A stretch of 64,000 bases of DNA from positions 1-64,000 of the forward strand of contig NZ_JBHSBN010000026.1 of the NCBI RefSeq assembly GCF_042650605.1, written 5' to 3'. Of the stretch, positions 33,000 to 41,958 are shown piece after piece. The notes under the pieces are model-generated. The model saw only the letters and a list, made by a program, of their open reading frames with translations, ran no database searches and was not told the origin of the DNA. The position numbers and the translations under genes were made by a program. Numbering within the stretch: position 1 is the first letter of the stretch; each line of letters opens with the position of its first letter. This DNA comes from Micromonospora_J zhanjiangensis (GTDB lineage: Bacteria > Actinomycetota > Actinomycetes > Mycobacteriales > Micromonosporaceae).

Positions 33000-35720
33000 T
33001 CAGCCGGCGGTGGCCGGTTGCAGGCAGAGCACCTGCTCCGGCTGCTTGTCCGTGGCCTTCAGCACGATGTGCGGCTGGGCCTGGTCCGGGCACTTGTCCT
33101 TCGTCGGCACCTTGGACAGCACCTTGAACGCTCCCGCGTCGCCGCAGTTGGCCGGGGCGGGCTGTTCACCGGACTGCTTGACGCAGGAGCCGACATCCGG
33201 GTTGAAGGCCGCCTTGTCGTCGCTCCCGCTGAACAGCCACACCAGCCCAAACGCGACCACCAGCAGCAGGACGGCGGCGGTCAGCACGGTGATCAGCACC
33301 CGGACGTTGCGGACCTGCGGTACCGGCTGCTCGCCGCTCTCCTCCGCCGGGGCCGGCTCCGCCTGCGGGCTGAACGAGTCGAACCGGTTCTGGGCGGCGT
33401 CGGACGGCGGTGTCCAGGCGCCGGGCGGCCCGCTCGCCGGCACCGCCGGTGCGAGGGCGGTGCGGTCCATCGGCGGCCCGGAGGAGGGCCGGTCCGACGG
33501 GCCGAATCCGGGCGGTCCGTCCGGCGGCCCGAACCCCGGGGGTCCGTTGGGCGGGCCGAATCCGGGGGGTCCGTTGGGCGGGCCGAACCCCGGGGGTCCG
33601 TTGGGCGGGCCGAATCCGGGGGGTCCGTCCGGCGGGCCGAATCCGGCCGGTCCGGTGGGGCGGGGACCGAACGGCTGCCCGCCCGGCCCGTTGCGGAACT
33701 GCTCACCCTGGTCGCCGAACGGCCCGCCACCGGTGCCCGGGAAGGCATCCGGTGCCTGGTACGGCGCCGGGGCGCCCGGCTGAGCCGGGCCGGCCTGGGC
33801 ACCGCCGGAGACGGGACGCCCGGTGAGGTCCGAGAACGCCGCCGGACCGCCGTAACCGGCCGGACCGTCCTGGTCACCCCCCGGCCGGCCGTAGGGGCCG
33901 GGCGGGGGAGCGTCCTGGTTCGGCGGTTGGCCGTAGACGCCCGCCGGTCGACTCTCCGGGCCGGCCGGCTGGCCGTACGTGCCGCCGGCTCGTGGGACGT
34001 CCGGGCCGGTGGCCGGTTGGCCGTGCACCCCCGGCGGGGGTCCGTCCTGGCTCGGCGGTTGGCCGTAGACACCCGGCGGGGGTCCGTCCGGGGTGGACGG
34101 TGTCCCGTACGTGCCGGCGGCCGGAGCGCCGGCGCGCGGCGGCGCCCCGTAGGTGCCGGCCGGGGCGGGACCGTCCTGGCCGTAGCCGCCGTACTGGGCC
34201 GGTTGGTCGTGGTCGACCGGGCCGGATCCGGAACCCGAGGCGTCGTCGGGCTCGGGGCCGCCGACGTTCTCCTCGGACCGCTCGGCGGCCGGCCGTCCGT
34301 ACACGCGCGACTGTGGCGGCGCGGAACCCGGCCGCAGGCCCTGGTCGGTCGGTGGCATGACCCGGCTGGACAGCGGCACGGAGGCGCTGGCGGAGACGGC
34401 CGCGGTCGCGGCCCCGGCCGGGTCCGACCCGGCCGCCGGGTCCTGGGCGGCCGGGTCGAATCCGCCCGTACGCTGCCGGGGCACCATCGGCGATCCGGTC
34501 GGCGGCGCGGCCTCGTACCCGGTCGGTTGGAAGCTCTCCCGGTCCCAGCCGCGGGACGCCTCGCCGCCGCCGGTCGGCTCGCGCCGGTCCGGTGCGTCGC
34601 CGGGTACGTGGTCGGCGGCCGGTAAATGGTCGAAGTCGGGCGGCGGAGCCGTGGCGAGGCTGGCGCCCGGCACCCGGGTCTGCTGCGGCGGGAGCGGCAC
34701 GGCGGCGGGGGCCGGGACGATGCCCGGCGCCGGCGCCGGCTGGTACGCCGGCCCGGGCTCCGACAGGTCCCGGTCCGGCCCGGCGGTCGGGAAGCCACCG
34801 GAGTCGTGGCTCCGCTGTGGGAAGGCGGTGGATTCGGCGCCGTCGGACGGCTGGTGCTCGTCGGACAACCGGCCCCGCTGGCGCTGGGACAGGCTGTCGC
34901 TGCCGGGCCCGACCGGGTCACTGGGGTCGTTCGGTTGTCCGGCGGGGTCGTCCGTGCGGGCGGCGCCCCAGGCGTCCTCGGGCGACCACGGCTCCGCGGC
35001 CGCGGCGGCCGCCGCCGCGGCCCGACCGGCGGCCACCGGGTCGGCGCTCGGCGGGGCGAAGGCGTTGCCACCCGGCCAGCCCCGGGCCTCGTCCGGCTGT
35101 TGACCGGCCGCGCCGGGCTCGGACGGGGAACCCGACGGCCAGGCCGGCGCCGCCGTGGACTGCCACGGCGCGTCCGCCGCGGGTCGGCTCGCCGGTGGCG
35201 CGGTCTGCGGGCTCCACGGGGCGCCGGAGGACGGCTGCTCCGCCGGGGCGGCCGGCTGCTGGGTCCACGCGTTGTCGGGATTCCAGCCCGGCGTCACGGG
35301 CGGCGCGCCACGCGGGGCCCAGGCGTCCGCCGGGTCGGCCGCGCGCTGATCGTCCGGCATCCCGGAGGACTGCGGCGGGCCGGACGACGGACCGTTGTCG
35401 GCGGGAGCCCAGGACATCGGGGCACTCGACTGTCCGGCGGTCGACGGCGCCCAGTGGGTCGGCGCCTCCGGGGTGGCCGACGCGCCGGCAGGGTCGGGCG
35501 TGCCCCAGGCCGGGGCGGCGGACGGTGGCGTCGGGCCCGGACTTCCCCAGGCGGGAGCCGGGGGTCCGGTGGTCGTCGGCGCCCAGCCGCCCGGCTCGGG
35601 CCGTCGGTCGGGTCGTTCGTCGGGATCGTCCCGGTGGCTGCCGTCCGGTGCTGATCCCGCGGCGCCGGGCGCTGCCTCGTCCGGCGCCTCCACGTTGTGC
35701 TGGCGGCCCTCGGAAGTCAT
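33000..35720 (-). CDS. Large Pro/Gly-rich membrane protein with LppU-like C-terminal domain
   Basis: The 906-residue product has about 790 residues of low-complexity Pro/Gly/Ala/Ser/Asp sequence, likely disordered and cytoplasmic. One membrane helix follows (VLITVLTAAVLLLVVAFGLV, about residues 808-830), then about 75 extracellular residues with four cysteines (VGSCVKQS, ANCGDAG, KDKCPD, VLCLQP). That last domain resembles the LppU/SCO3897 group of actinobacterial surface proteins. The cytoplasmic part contains near-perfect GPPGFGPPN repeats (33490-33652). The start codon overlaps the stop of a small upstream gene by four bases (ATGA), indicating coupling. Confidence 0.75.
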   Translation of the reverse strand: MTSEGRQHNVEAPDEAAPGAAGSAPDGSHRDDPDERPDRRPEPGGWAPTTTGPPAPAWGSPGPTPPSAAPAWGTPDPAGASATPEAPTHWAPSTAGQSSAPMSWAPADNGPSSGPPQSSGMPDDQRAADPADAWAPRGAPPVTPGWNPDNAWTQQPAAPAEQPSSGAPWSPQTAPPASRPAADAPWQSTAAPAWPSGSPSEPGAAGQQPDEARGWPGGNAFAPPSADPVAAGRAAAAAAAAAEPWSPEDAWGAARTDDPAGQPNDPSDPVGPGSDSLSQRQRGRLSDEHQPSDGAESTAFPQRSHDSGGFPTAGPDRDLSEPGPAYQPAPAPGIVPAPAAVPLPPQQTRVPGASLATAPPPDFDHLPAADHVPGDAPDRREPTGGGEASRGWDRESFQPTGYEAAPPTGSPMVPRQRTGGFDPAAQDPAAGSDPAGAATAAVSASASVPLSSRVMPPTDQGLRPGSAPPQSRVYGRPAAERSEENVGGPEPDDASGSGSGPVDHDQPAQYGGYGQDGPAPAGTYGAPPRAGAPAAGTYGTPSTPDGPPPGVYGQPPSQDGPPPGVHGQPATGPDVPRAGGTYGQPAGPESRPAGVYGQPPNQDAPPPGPYGRPGGDQDGPAGYGGPAAFSDLTGRPVSGGAQAGPAQPGAPAPYQAPDAFPGTGGGPFGDQGEQFRNGPGGQPFGPRPTGPAGFGPPDGPPGFGPPNGPPGFGPPNGPPGFGPPNGPPGFGPPDGPPGFGPSDRPSSGPPMDRTALAPAVPASGPPGAWTPPSDAAQNRFDSFSPQAEPAPAEESGEQPVPQVRNVRVLITVLTAAVLLLVVAFGLVWLFSGSDDKAAFNPDVGSCVKQSGEQPAPANCGDAGAFKVLSKVPTKDKCPDQAQPHIVLKATDKQPEQVLCLQPATAG
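33490..33652. repeat. 27-base tandem repeat inside the Pro/Gly-rich gene
   Basis: About 5.7 copies of a 27-base unit (GGTCCGTTGGGCGGGCCGAA plus 7 bases on the plus strand) encode GPPGFGPPN/D. The three central copies are nearly identical in DNA, which implies recent expansion or gene conversion and likely length variation between strains. Confidence 0.8.
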
Positions 35721-35947
35721 GCGCGCGCCTCCTCCAGTGTGTGTCGGCCGTGCCGGCCGACACGGGCGCCGGTGGCACGGTCGCCGGGCGGAACCGGCTG
35801 TGCGAACCCTCCCGCACCGTAGCCGGTCGGGACCGGCGGCGCCGGGGGGCGCTGACCGCCGACCCGAGATGGCGCGGCCCGGGGTGACGCGTCGCGTCGC
35901 ACCGGGGCGTACGTCCGTGGCCGGTCGGGGGTGGCGGCCGTGCCCAA
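35717..35947 (-). CDS. Possible small hypothetical protein coupled to the Pro/Gly-rich gene
   Basis: The frame could encode 76 Pro/Arg/Gly-rich residues. Support comes from its end: the stop overlaps the start of the next gene as ATGA, a common coupling arrangement. No family is recognised, composition is biased like its neighbour, and the start codon (GTG near 35947 or inside) is uncertain. It might instead be untranslated leader sequence. Confidence 0.35.
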   Translation of the reverse strand: MGTAATPDRPRTYAPVRRDASPRAAPSRVGGQRPPAPPVPTGYGAGGFAQPVPPGDRATGARVGRHGRHTLEEARA

Positions 35948-36002
35948 CCGTACCGGGCGTCGGGTTGAGGGGGAATCCCGGTGTCGGCCGGTCCCGGACG
36001 AC

Positions 36003-36034
36003 GATGACCCGCCCGGCGGGCCGGGCGGGTCATC
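36003..36034 (-). terminator. Hairpin terminator
   Basis: GATGACCCGCCCG (36003-36015) and CGGGCGGGTCATC (36022-36034) form a perfect 13-base stem with a 6-base loop, 34 bases after the stop of the small gene at 36068-36205. Confidence 0.7.
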
Positions 36035-36067
36035 GGGGGTATGGGGACGAGAGAAGTCCGGGTGGGT

Positions 36068-36205
36068 TCAGCCGTAGTGGCGCTGAGCCATGGCGCGGAT
36101 CTCCTCGCGCACGGCCGGCGAGTTGGCGGCGCTGAGCGCCTTCTCGATGGCCCGGGTGCGGCGTGCGGCGTCGCGGCGGCTGCGGAAACGGTTGATCATG
36201 CTCAT
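36068..36205 (-). CDS. Small basic helical protein (45 residues)
   Basis: ATG 36205 is preceded by CAGGAGAGC about 8 bases upstream. The product is MSMINRFRSRRDAARRTRAI, then EKALSAANSPAVREEIRAMA and QRHYG. Very similar 40-60-residue Arg-rich proteins (…RRRARAIERAL…MRDEI…) are widespread in actinomycetes and have no known role; this comparison is from memory. The gene is too short for most gene finders but has a good ribosome-binding site, a normal codon pattern and its own terminator at 36003-36034. Confidence 0.75.
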   Translation of the reverse strand: MSMINRFRSRRDAARRTRAIEKALSAANSPAVREEIRAMAQRHYG

Positions 36206-36427
36206 TGCGGTGCTCTCCTGGCTATTCGGTTGTCACCCGTCTGTGCCTACGAGTGTGCCGCAGTACGCGCCAAAATCCCAACGATTCTTAGGTGAGCTGC
36301 AACACCGGCCTAATAATCTAAAGCCGTGCGGAGGCTTCCCCGAAGTTTCGTCGGCGGGAAGCGGAACGGCCGGTGTGCCCGCGGTGAACACCGCGGACCC
36401 ACCGGCCGTTCGGGCCGAGCGGCTCGC

Positions 36428-37954
36428 TCAGGTCCAGGCGAGCATGGTCGCCTCCGGGTCGGCCAGGAAGGCTCCGACGTCGCGGAGGAACTTCGAGCCG
36501 AGTTCGCCGTCGATGATCCGATGGTCGAAGGACAACCCCAGGGTGGTCACCTGGCGTACCTTGATCTTGCCCTTGTGCACCCAGGGCATCTCCCGCACGG
36601 CGCCGAAGGCCAGGATGGCCGACTCGCCGGGCGGCAGGATCGGGGTACCGGTGTCCACCCCGAACACACCGACGTTGGTGATGGTCAGCGTGCCCCCGGA
36701 CATCTCGGCCGGTGCGGTACGCCCCGCCTTCGCGGTCTGCACCAGGGCCGTCATCGCGTCGGCCAGCTCACGCAGCGTGAGACGGCCGGCGTCCTTGATG
36801 TTCGGCACGATCAGACCACGCTCGGTGGCCGCCGCGATACCCAGGTTGACGTAGTCCTTGACCACGATCTCGTCGCCGGCCCAGGTCGAGTTGACCATCG
36901 GGTGCCGGCGGACCGCGAGCAGGACCGCCTTCGCGACCAGCAGCAGCGGGGAGACCCGTACCTCGCGCCAGTCCGGCCGGGACCGCAGCCGGTCCAGGGC
37001 CTTCATCGCCCGGGTCACGTCGACGGTCAGGAACTCGGTGACGTGCGGCGCGGTGAACGCCGACCGGGCCATGTTCTCGGCGGTGAGCTTGCGCACCCCC
37101 TTGACCGGGATGCGCTGCTCCCGGTCGGCACCGAAGCCGCTCGCCGCCGGGGCCGGGGCGACCACCGGCTCGGCGGTCGCCGTCCGCCCGGCCGCCGCGG
37201 CGTGCACGTCGTCCCGGGTGATCGAGCCGAGCGGGCCCGAGCCGACCACCCCGGCCAGGTCGACGCCGAGGTCGCGGGCGAGCTTGCGTACCGGCGGTTT
37301 GGCCAGCACGACGGCGCCGGTGCGCGGCACGGGGGCCGGTGCCGGCGCGGGCGTCGCGGTGGCCGGCCGCGGGGCCGGTGCGGGCTCGACCGGAGCCGGC
37401 GTGGCGACCGCCGGCGCGGGTGCCGTGGTACCCGCCGGACCGGCCGCGTCGGTCTTGCGCGGCCGGCGCTTGGCCACCGTGGTCTTGGGGCCGTAACCCA
37501 CCAGTACGGCGGTCCGGCCGCCCGGCGCCGGGCCACCGATCAGGCCCGGCTCCACCGCGCCCTCGGCCGGCGCCAGCTGCACCGCGGCCAGCGACTCGGC
37601 CGACGGCTCGGGCAGCGCGTCGGTCGACTGGGAGGTGGTCGCCCCCGGCCCGGCGGCCCCGGCCGGTACGGCACCACCGGCCGGCGCGGACGGGACCGGT
37701 CCCGCGCCCGGGTCGGTGTCGATCGCGATGATCGGCGAACCGACCTCGACCACGGTGCCTTCCTCGTGGAAGATCGCGTGCACCCGACCGCCCCACTTGG
37801 CCGGGATCTCGACCGCCGCCTTGGCGGTCTCCACCTCGACGATGGGCTGGTTCAGCTCGATCATGTCACCGGCCGAGACCATCCACTTGAGAATCTCGCC
37901 CTCGGTCAGACCCTCGCCCAGGTCGGGCAGGGGAAACTCCTTGATCCGCGACAT
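36428..37954 (-). CDS. 2-oxoacid dehydrogenase E2 component (dihydrolipoyl acyltransferase)
   Basis: The 508-residue product has a lipoyl domain at residues 1-80 with the lipoyl lysine in VETAKAAVEIP (K45). A long Ala/Pro linker follows, then an E3/E1-binding domain around 225-265 (VRKLARDLGVDLAGVVGSGP). The acyltransferase core ends in LSFDHRIIDGELG, where HxxxDG holds the catalytic His and Asp. It transfers acyl groups from E1 to CoA. Whether the complex uses pyruvate or branched-chain 2-oxoacids cannot be settled; the E1 arrangement fits the Bkd type. It is the third gene of the E1alpha-E1beta-E2 operon, with a 5-base gap; no E3 gene is present. Confidence 0.92.
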   Translation of the reverse strand: MSRIKEFPLPDLGEGLTEGEILKWMVSAGDMIELNQPIVEVETAKAAVEIPAKWGGRVHAIFHEEGTVVEVGSPIIAIDTDPGAGPVPSAPAGGAVPAGAAGPGATTSQSTDALPEPSAESLAAVQLAPAEGAVEPGLIGGPAPGGRTAVLVGYGPKTTVAKRRPRKTDAAGPAGTTAPAPAVATPAPVEPAPAPRPATATPAPAPAPVPRTGAVVLAKPPVRKLARDLGVDLAGVVGSGPLGSITRDDVHAAAAGRTATAEPVVAPAPAASGFGADREQRIPVKGVRKLTAENMARSAFTAPHVTEFLTVDVTRAMKALDRLRSRPDWREVRVSPLLLVAKAVLLAVRRHPMVNSTWAGDEIVVKDYVNLGIAAATERGLIVPNIKDAGRLTLRELADAMTALVQTAKAGRTAPAEMSGGTLTITNVGVFGVDTGTPILPPGESAILAFGAVREMPWVHKGKIKVRQVTTLGLSFDHRIIDGELGSKFLRDVGAFLADPEATMLAWT

Positions 37955-37959
37955 TCCGC

Positions 37960-38949
37960 TCACCACCCGAAGCTTCGGTCGACGGCGTCCAGCAGCCGGT
38001 CCAGGTCGGGCAGGTAGTCCTCCTCCACCCGGGCGGCCGGGTACGGGGTGTCGAAGCCGGCCACCCGCAGCACCGGGGCCTCCAGCGAGTAGAAGCACTC
38101 CTCGGTGATCCGGGCGGCGAGTTCGGCGCCCATGCCGAGGTTGGACGGTGCCTCGTGGATCACCACGCAGCGTCCGGTGCGGCGGACCGAGTCGAAGACC
38201 GGGCCGAGGTCCAGCGGGGAGAGCGACCGCAGGTCGATCACCTCGATCTGGCGGCCGTCCTCCTCGGCGGCGGTGGCCGCTTCCAGCGCCACCCGCACCA
38301 TCGGACCGTAGGCCAGCACGGTCGCGTCGGAGCCGGGTCGGATTACCCGCGAGGCGTGCAGCGGGTACGCCTGCCCGAGCGGGGCGTCCAGCTCGACCGG
38401 GCCCTTCTCGTAGTAGCGCCGCTTCGGCTCCAGGAACACGATCGGGTCGTCCGAGGCGACGGCCTGCTGGATCATCGCGTACGCGTCCTGCGGCGAGGCG
38501 CAGGAGACCACCTTGAGGCCGGCGGTGTGCGCGAAGTACGCCTCCGGCGACTCGGAGTGGTGCTCCACCGCGCCGATGCCGCCGCCGAACGGGATCCGGA
38601 TCACGATCGGCATCTTGACCTTGCCGCCGGACCGGTAGTGCATCTTCGCCACCTGCGACACGATCTGGTCGTACGCCGGGTAGACGAAGCCGTCGAACTG
38701 GATCTCGCAGATCGGGCGGTAGCCGCGGATGGCCAGGCCGACCGCCGTGCCGATGATGCCGGACTCGGCGAGCGGGGTGTCGATGATCCGGTTGTCGCCG
38801 AAGTCCTTCTGCAGGCCGTCGGTGATCCGGAAGACGCCGCCCAGCTTGCCGACGTCCTCGCCCATGATGACGACCTTGGGGTCGTTCTCCAGCGCGCGGC
38901 GCAGGCCCGCGTTCAGGGCCTTGCCGATGGTCATGGTCTCGGTGGCCAT
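37960..38949 (-). CDS. 2-oxoacid dehydrogenase E1 component, beta subunit
   Basis: The 329-residue product has a transketolase-like pyrimidine domain (VVIMGEDVGKLGGVFRITDG, IIDTPLAESGIIGTAVGLAI) and a C-terminal domain (VIDLRSLSPLDLGPVFDSVR, CVVIHEAPSNLGMGAE). Glu in GEDVG contacts thiamine pyrophosphate. It pairs with the alpha subunit to decarboxylate a 2-oxoacid and acylate the E2 lipoyl group. The start overlaps the alpha-subunit stop by one base, so the two chains are translated together. Length is normal for the family. Confidence 0.92.
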   Translation of the reverse strand: MATETMTIGKALNAGLRRALENDPKVVIMGEDVGKLGGVFRITDGLQKDFGDNRIIDTPLAESGIIGTAVGLAIRGYRPICEIQFDGFVYPAYDQIVSQVAKMHYRSGGKVKMPIVIRIPFGGGIGAVEHHSESPEAYFAHTAGLKVVSCASPQDAYAMIQQAVASDDPIVFLEPKRRYYEKGPVELDAPLGQAYPLHASRVIRPGSDATVLAYGPMVRVALEAATAAEEDGRQIEVIDLRSLSPLDLGPVFDSVRRTGRCVVIHEAPSNLGMGAELAARITEECFYSLEAPVLRVAGFDTPYPAARVEEDYLPDLDRLLDAVDRSFGW

Positions 38950-40133
38950 CAGTGCGTGCTCCCCTCGAACGAGCCCAGGTACGCGGACAGCTGCTCGCGC
39001 TGCGTGTCGATCAGCGGCGAACCGTGCGCGTAGACGTTGTCGAACAGGGTCAGCGGCTGCGGGTCGGGCATCGACAGCACCCGTTCCCGCAGGTGCAGCG
39101 CCTCCTGCTTGGCCTGCTCGTCCACCTCGGCGAAGTACGCCTCGTCGACGATCTGCTGCTTGGACAGGAAGGCGCGCATCCGGGCGATCGGGTCCTTGGC
39201 CCGCCAGGCCTCGACCTCGCTGGCGATCCGGTACCGGGTCGGGTCGTCGGTGGTGGTGTGCGCGCCCATCCGGTAGGTGTACGCCTCGATCAGGGTCGGA
39301 CCCTGGCCGTGCCGGGCGTTGTCCAGCGCCGCCCGGGTCACCGCGTACGAGGCGAGCACGTCGTTGCCGTCCACCCGTACGCCGGGGAAGCCGAAGCCGG
39401 CGGACCGCTGGTAGAGCGGGATCCGGGTCTGCCGCTCCAGCGGCTCGGAGATGGCGTACTGGTTGTTCTGGCAGAAGAACACCAGCGGCGCGTTGAACAC
39501 GCTGGCCCAGACGAAGGCCTCGTTCACGTCGCCCTGGGAGGTCGCCCCGTCACCGAAGTACGCGATCACCGCCTCGCCGTCGTCGGTGCCGGTCCGGCCG
39601 TCCATGTTGACGCCCATGGCGTAGCCGGTGGCGTGCAGCGTCTGCGCGCCGATGACGATCGTGTACATGTTGAACTTGAACTCGTTGGGGTCCCAGCCGC
39701 CCTGGTCGACCCCGCGGAACAGGCCCAGCGGCATGATCGGGTCGATGCCCCGGCAGTAGAGCACGCCGTGCTCGCGGTAGGTCGGGAACGCCATGTCCTG
39801 CGGGCGCAGGGCGCGGCCGGAACCGACCTGGGCCGCCTCCTGACCCAGCAGGCTCGCCCAGATGCCCAGCTCACCCTGCCGTTGCAGGGCGGTCGCCTCG
39901 GCGTCCAGCTTCCGTACCAGGACGAGGTCGCGGTAGAGCCCGCGGTACTCCTCGTCGGTGAAGTCGACGCGGTACTCGGTGCCGTCCGGGGCCGTGACGC
40001 TGTCGACCCGGTCGCCGTCCGGGGTGAGTAGCTGCACCAGCTCCGGATCGGCGCTGCCGCCGGTCCCAGGTCGTCGTGACCGGGATGTGGCCCGCTTGCC
40101 GCGGGAGGTGACCCCGGGGTCGCCCTTCGCCAT
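38949..40133 (-). CDS. 2-oxoacid dehydrogenase E1 component, alpha subunit
   Basis: The product is 394 residues from ATG 40133. The thiamine-pyrophosphate motif is GDGATSQGDVNEAFVWASVF, ending after about 28 residues with NN in FCQNNQYAIS. LLGQEAAQVGSGRALRPQD and AHTTTDDPTRYR, the loop carrying the regulatory-type serine/threonine area, are also typical. An N-terminal extension of about 45 residues before LTPDGDRV is basic and probably flexible. It is the first gene of the operon, whose promoter must lie in the 462 bases upstream. Confidence 0.92.
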   Translation of the reverse strand: MAKGDPGVTSRGKRATSRSRRPGTGGSADPELVQLLTPDGDRVDSVTAPDGTEYRVDFTDEEYRGLYRDLVLVRKLDAEATALQRQGELGIWASLLGQEAAQVGSGRALRPQDMAFPTYREHGVLYCRGIDPIMPLGLFRGVDQGGWDPNEFKFNMYTIVIGAQTLHATGYAMGVNMDGRTGTDDGEAVIAYFGDGATSQGDVNEAFVWASVFNAPLVFFCQNNQYAISEPLERQTRIPLYQRSAGFGFPGVRVDGNDVLASYAVTRAALDNARHGQGPTLIEAYTYRMGAHTTTDDPTRYRIASEVEAWRAKDPIARMRAFLSKQQIVDEAYFAEVDEQAKQEALHLRERVLSMPDPQPLTLFDNVYAHGSPLIDTQREQLSAYLGSFEGSTH

Positions 40134-40595
40134 CCGTATCTCCCTGTCTTTCGTGCGTCGGCACCGGGGGTGTCCCGACCGCGCGACTCGTGCACCCGCC
40201 CGACTGGTGCCGGGCGGTTTCCTGGCTCCGCGTCTAGCCCCGGTGGGGGTTGCCACGCGGCGTGGACCGGGTCCTGACCGGATCCGATCCGGGAGTGCCG
40301 ACGCCCAGCCGGACCTGCTGCGGGGTACGCCGCGGCCGCGGCTGCGTTGCCGTCGGGTCCCATATTCGCAGAGGAGGTGAGCACTCCCACAGTTCGGTCT
40401 CCAACCGCCGCCGGTATGTGCCTGGTTCGCGAGCCGTACCCTGTTTGCTCCGTTCGCCGGGTCGAGGAATCGCGACTCGCCGTTTTGACATGCTGTGCAT
40501 GACTGGAAAACTCAGCGTTACTGAGCGAGTCTGTGACAGCGGTGGGTCGCGCCCCGCGTCCGTCCGGCTTCCGCGCCCTTGACGAGGAGCTTTCC
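40134..40595. other. Divergent control region without a recognised gene
   Basis: The region lies between the dehydrogenase operon and the Pro-rich membrane protein gene. On the plus strand TTGACA at 40485-40490 is followed by a CATGC-TGT-GCATG palindrome (40489-40501), and could be a -35 with an operator, but the -10 (AAACTC) is poor. GAGGAGG at 40371-40377 looks like a ribosome-binding site, but no credible start codon follows at the right distance. I see no RNA gene. Confidence 0.3.
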
Positions 40596-41300
40596 GTGTC
40601 CGAACCCGGCCCTGCCCGTGAACCGTCGCCGCCGACCCGGCACCGGTCGCCGGGCGGTGACCGCGCCGGCCGCCGGGGGGTCGGCGTGCACCGGGCCGAC
40701 GGTCTCGCCGGGCCGGCGCGGCGATACCTCTTCACCGTCGCGCTACTGGCCGGGACCGCGTCGATGCCCATCATCGCGGTGATGGGCGCCGGTTCGGCCA
40801 CCGTCGACGGCGGTGGTCAGGGCGCGGAGGTCACGCCGTTCATCCTGCCCCCGCCGGCGGCTCCGGTGGTGATACCGCTGCCACCGGTCGTCCTGACCTC
40901 CGACGCGCCACCGTCGGCGGTCGGCGGCGGCGCGCCGGCCGCCACCCATCACCACCCCGGTACGCCGGCGCGCCGCGACCTGCCCACCGGTCCCGGCTCA
41001 CCGGCCGCCCGGCCGTCGACCGGGTCGGTGCGCACCGACCCGCAGCCGCCACAGCCACCGCCGTCGCGGCAGCCCATGTCATCGGCCGTCCCGACCGCTT
41101 CGGGTACGCCGTCCCCCGCCCTTCCGGCACCTCCGGCTCCGACCCAGCCGCCGTCGTCGCCCACCGTCGGCCCGGCGGTACCGAGCGGCCCGCCGCCGAC
41201 ACAGCCGGCCTCGACCGGGCCGTCGTCGCCCCCCACGGTCCCGTCGGCGCCGGAGTCGACCTGGTCGACCCCGCTCGGACAACCGACCCTCGGCGGGTGA
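40596..41300 (+). CDS. Pro/Ser/Thr-rich single-pass membrane or secreted protein
   Basis: The product is 234 residues from GTG 40596, with GAGGAG six bases upstream. About 45 basic cytoplasmic residues precede one hydrophobic segment (YLFTVALLAGTASMPIIAVM). About 165 residues rich in Pro, Ser, Thr, Gly and His follow, without any fold signature. It could be a cell-wall spacer or anchored low-complexity protein. I recognise no family. It converges on the response-regulator gene with only one base between the two stop codons. Confidence 0.6.
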   Translation: MSEPGPAREPSPPTRHRSPGGDRAGRRGVGVHRADGLAGPARRYLFTVALLAGTASMPIIAVMGAGSATVDGGGQGAEVTPFILPPPAAPVVIPLPPVVLTSDAPPSAVGGGAPAATHHHPGTPARRDLPTGPGSPAARPSTGSVRTDPQPPQPPPSRQPMSSAVPTASGTPSPALPAPPAPTQPPSSPTVGPAVPSGPPPTQPASTGPSSPPTVPSAPESTWSTPLGQPTLGG

Positions 41301-41301
41301 G

Positions 41302-41958
41302 CTAGCCCTCGACCAGGCCGTTGCGGCGGGCGTACCGGGTCGCGTCGTTGCGGTCCCGCGCGCCGATCTTGGCGAACAGGTTGTTGATGTGTGTCTTGAC
41401 GGTGCTCTCCGCGACGAACAGGGCCGCGGCGATCGCGCTGTTGCCGGTGCCCGCGGCGATCAGGCGCAGAACCTCGACCTCCCGAGGGGTGAGCCGGTCC
41501 GGGTTGGTCCATGCCGGAGCGGGCGTCGACACCCGCAGCGCGTGGACCAGCCGGCGCGACACCGCGGGGTCGAACGTGGCCTGTCCCTGTGCGGTCGCCC
41601 GCAGCGCGACCGCGATCTGGTCCCGGCTCGCGTTCTTGGTGAGGTAGCCGCGCGCCCCGGCCCGCAACGCGGCCCGGATGGATTCGTCGTCGACGTAGGT
41701 GGTCAGCACGATGACCGCCACCTCCGGGTGCTCGTCGGTGATTCGTCGGGTCGCCTCGACGCCGTCGACGTGCGGCATGCGCAGGTCCATCAGCACGATG
41801 TCGGTGCGGACGGCCCGGAGCAGGGCGACGGCCTGGCGGCCGTCCCCCGCCGCACCGGCCACCTCGATGCCGTCGATGAGACCGAGCAGGGCGACGAGTC
41901 CCTCCCGGACGACGTGCTGGTCGTCGACCACGACGACCCGGATGGGGTCGCCGGTCAT
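41302..41958 (-). CDS. NarL/LuxR-family response regulator
   Basis: The 218-residue product has a receiver domain with phospho-acceptor D58 (DIVLMDLRMPHVDG), an acidic pair DD near residue 12, and the conserved Thr and Lys (VIVLTTYVDD, GYLTKNAS). The C-terminal LuxR-type HTH is RLTPREVEVLRLIAAGTGNS, then AESTVKTHINNLFAKIGARD. It receives phosphate from the histidine kinase encoded directly upstream, with a four-base gene overlap. Targets are unknown. Confidence 0.93.
   Translation of the reverse strand: MTGDPIRVVVVDDQHVVREGLVALLGLIDGIEVAGAAGDGRQAVALLRAVRTDIVLMDLRMPHVDGVEATRRITDEHPEVAVIVLTTYVDDESIRAALRAGARGYLTKNASRDQIAVALRATAQGQATFDPAVSRRLVHALRVSTPAPAWTNPDRLTPREVEVLRLIAAGTGNSAIAAALFVAESTVKTHINNLFAKIGARDRNDATRYARRNGLVEG

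Noticed and set aside
38952..40031. Long plus-strand frame opposite the E1alpha gene
   Set aside because: Val/Arg/Gly-rich shadow frame with no domain; E1alpha motifs on the other strand are unambiguous.
40371..40503. Possible small gene starting at GTG after GAGGAGG
   Set aside because: The GTG overlaps the ribosome-binding sequence itself, leaving no spacing, and the translation resembles no protein.
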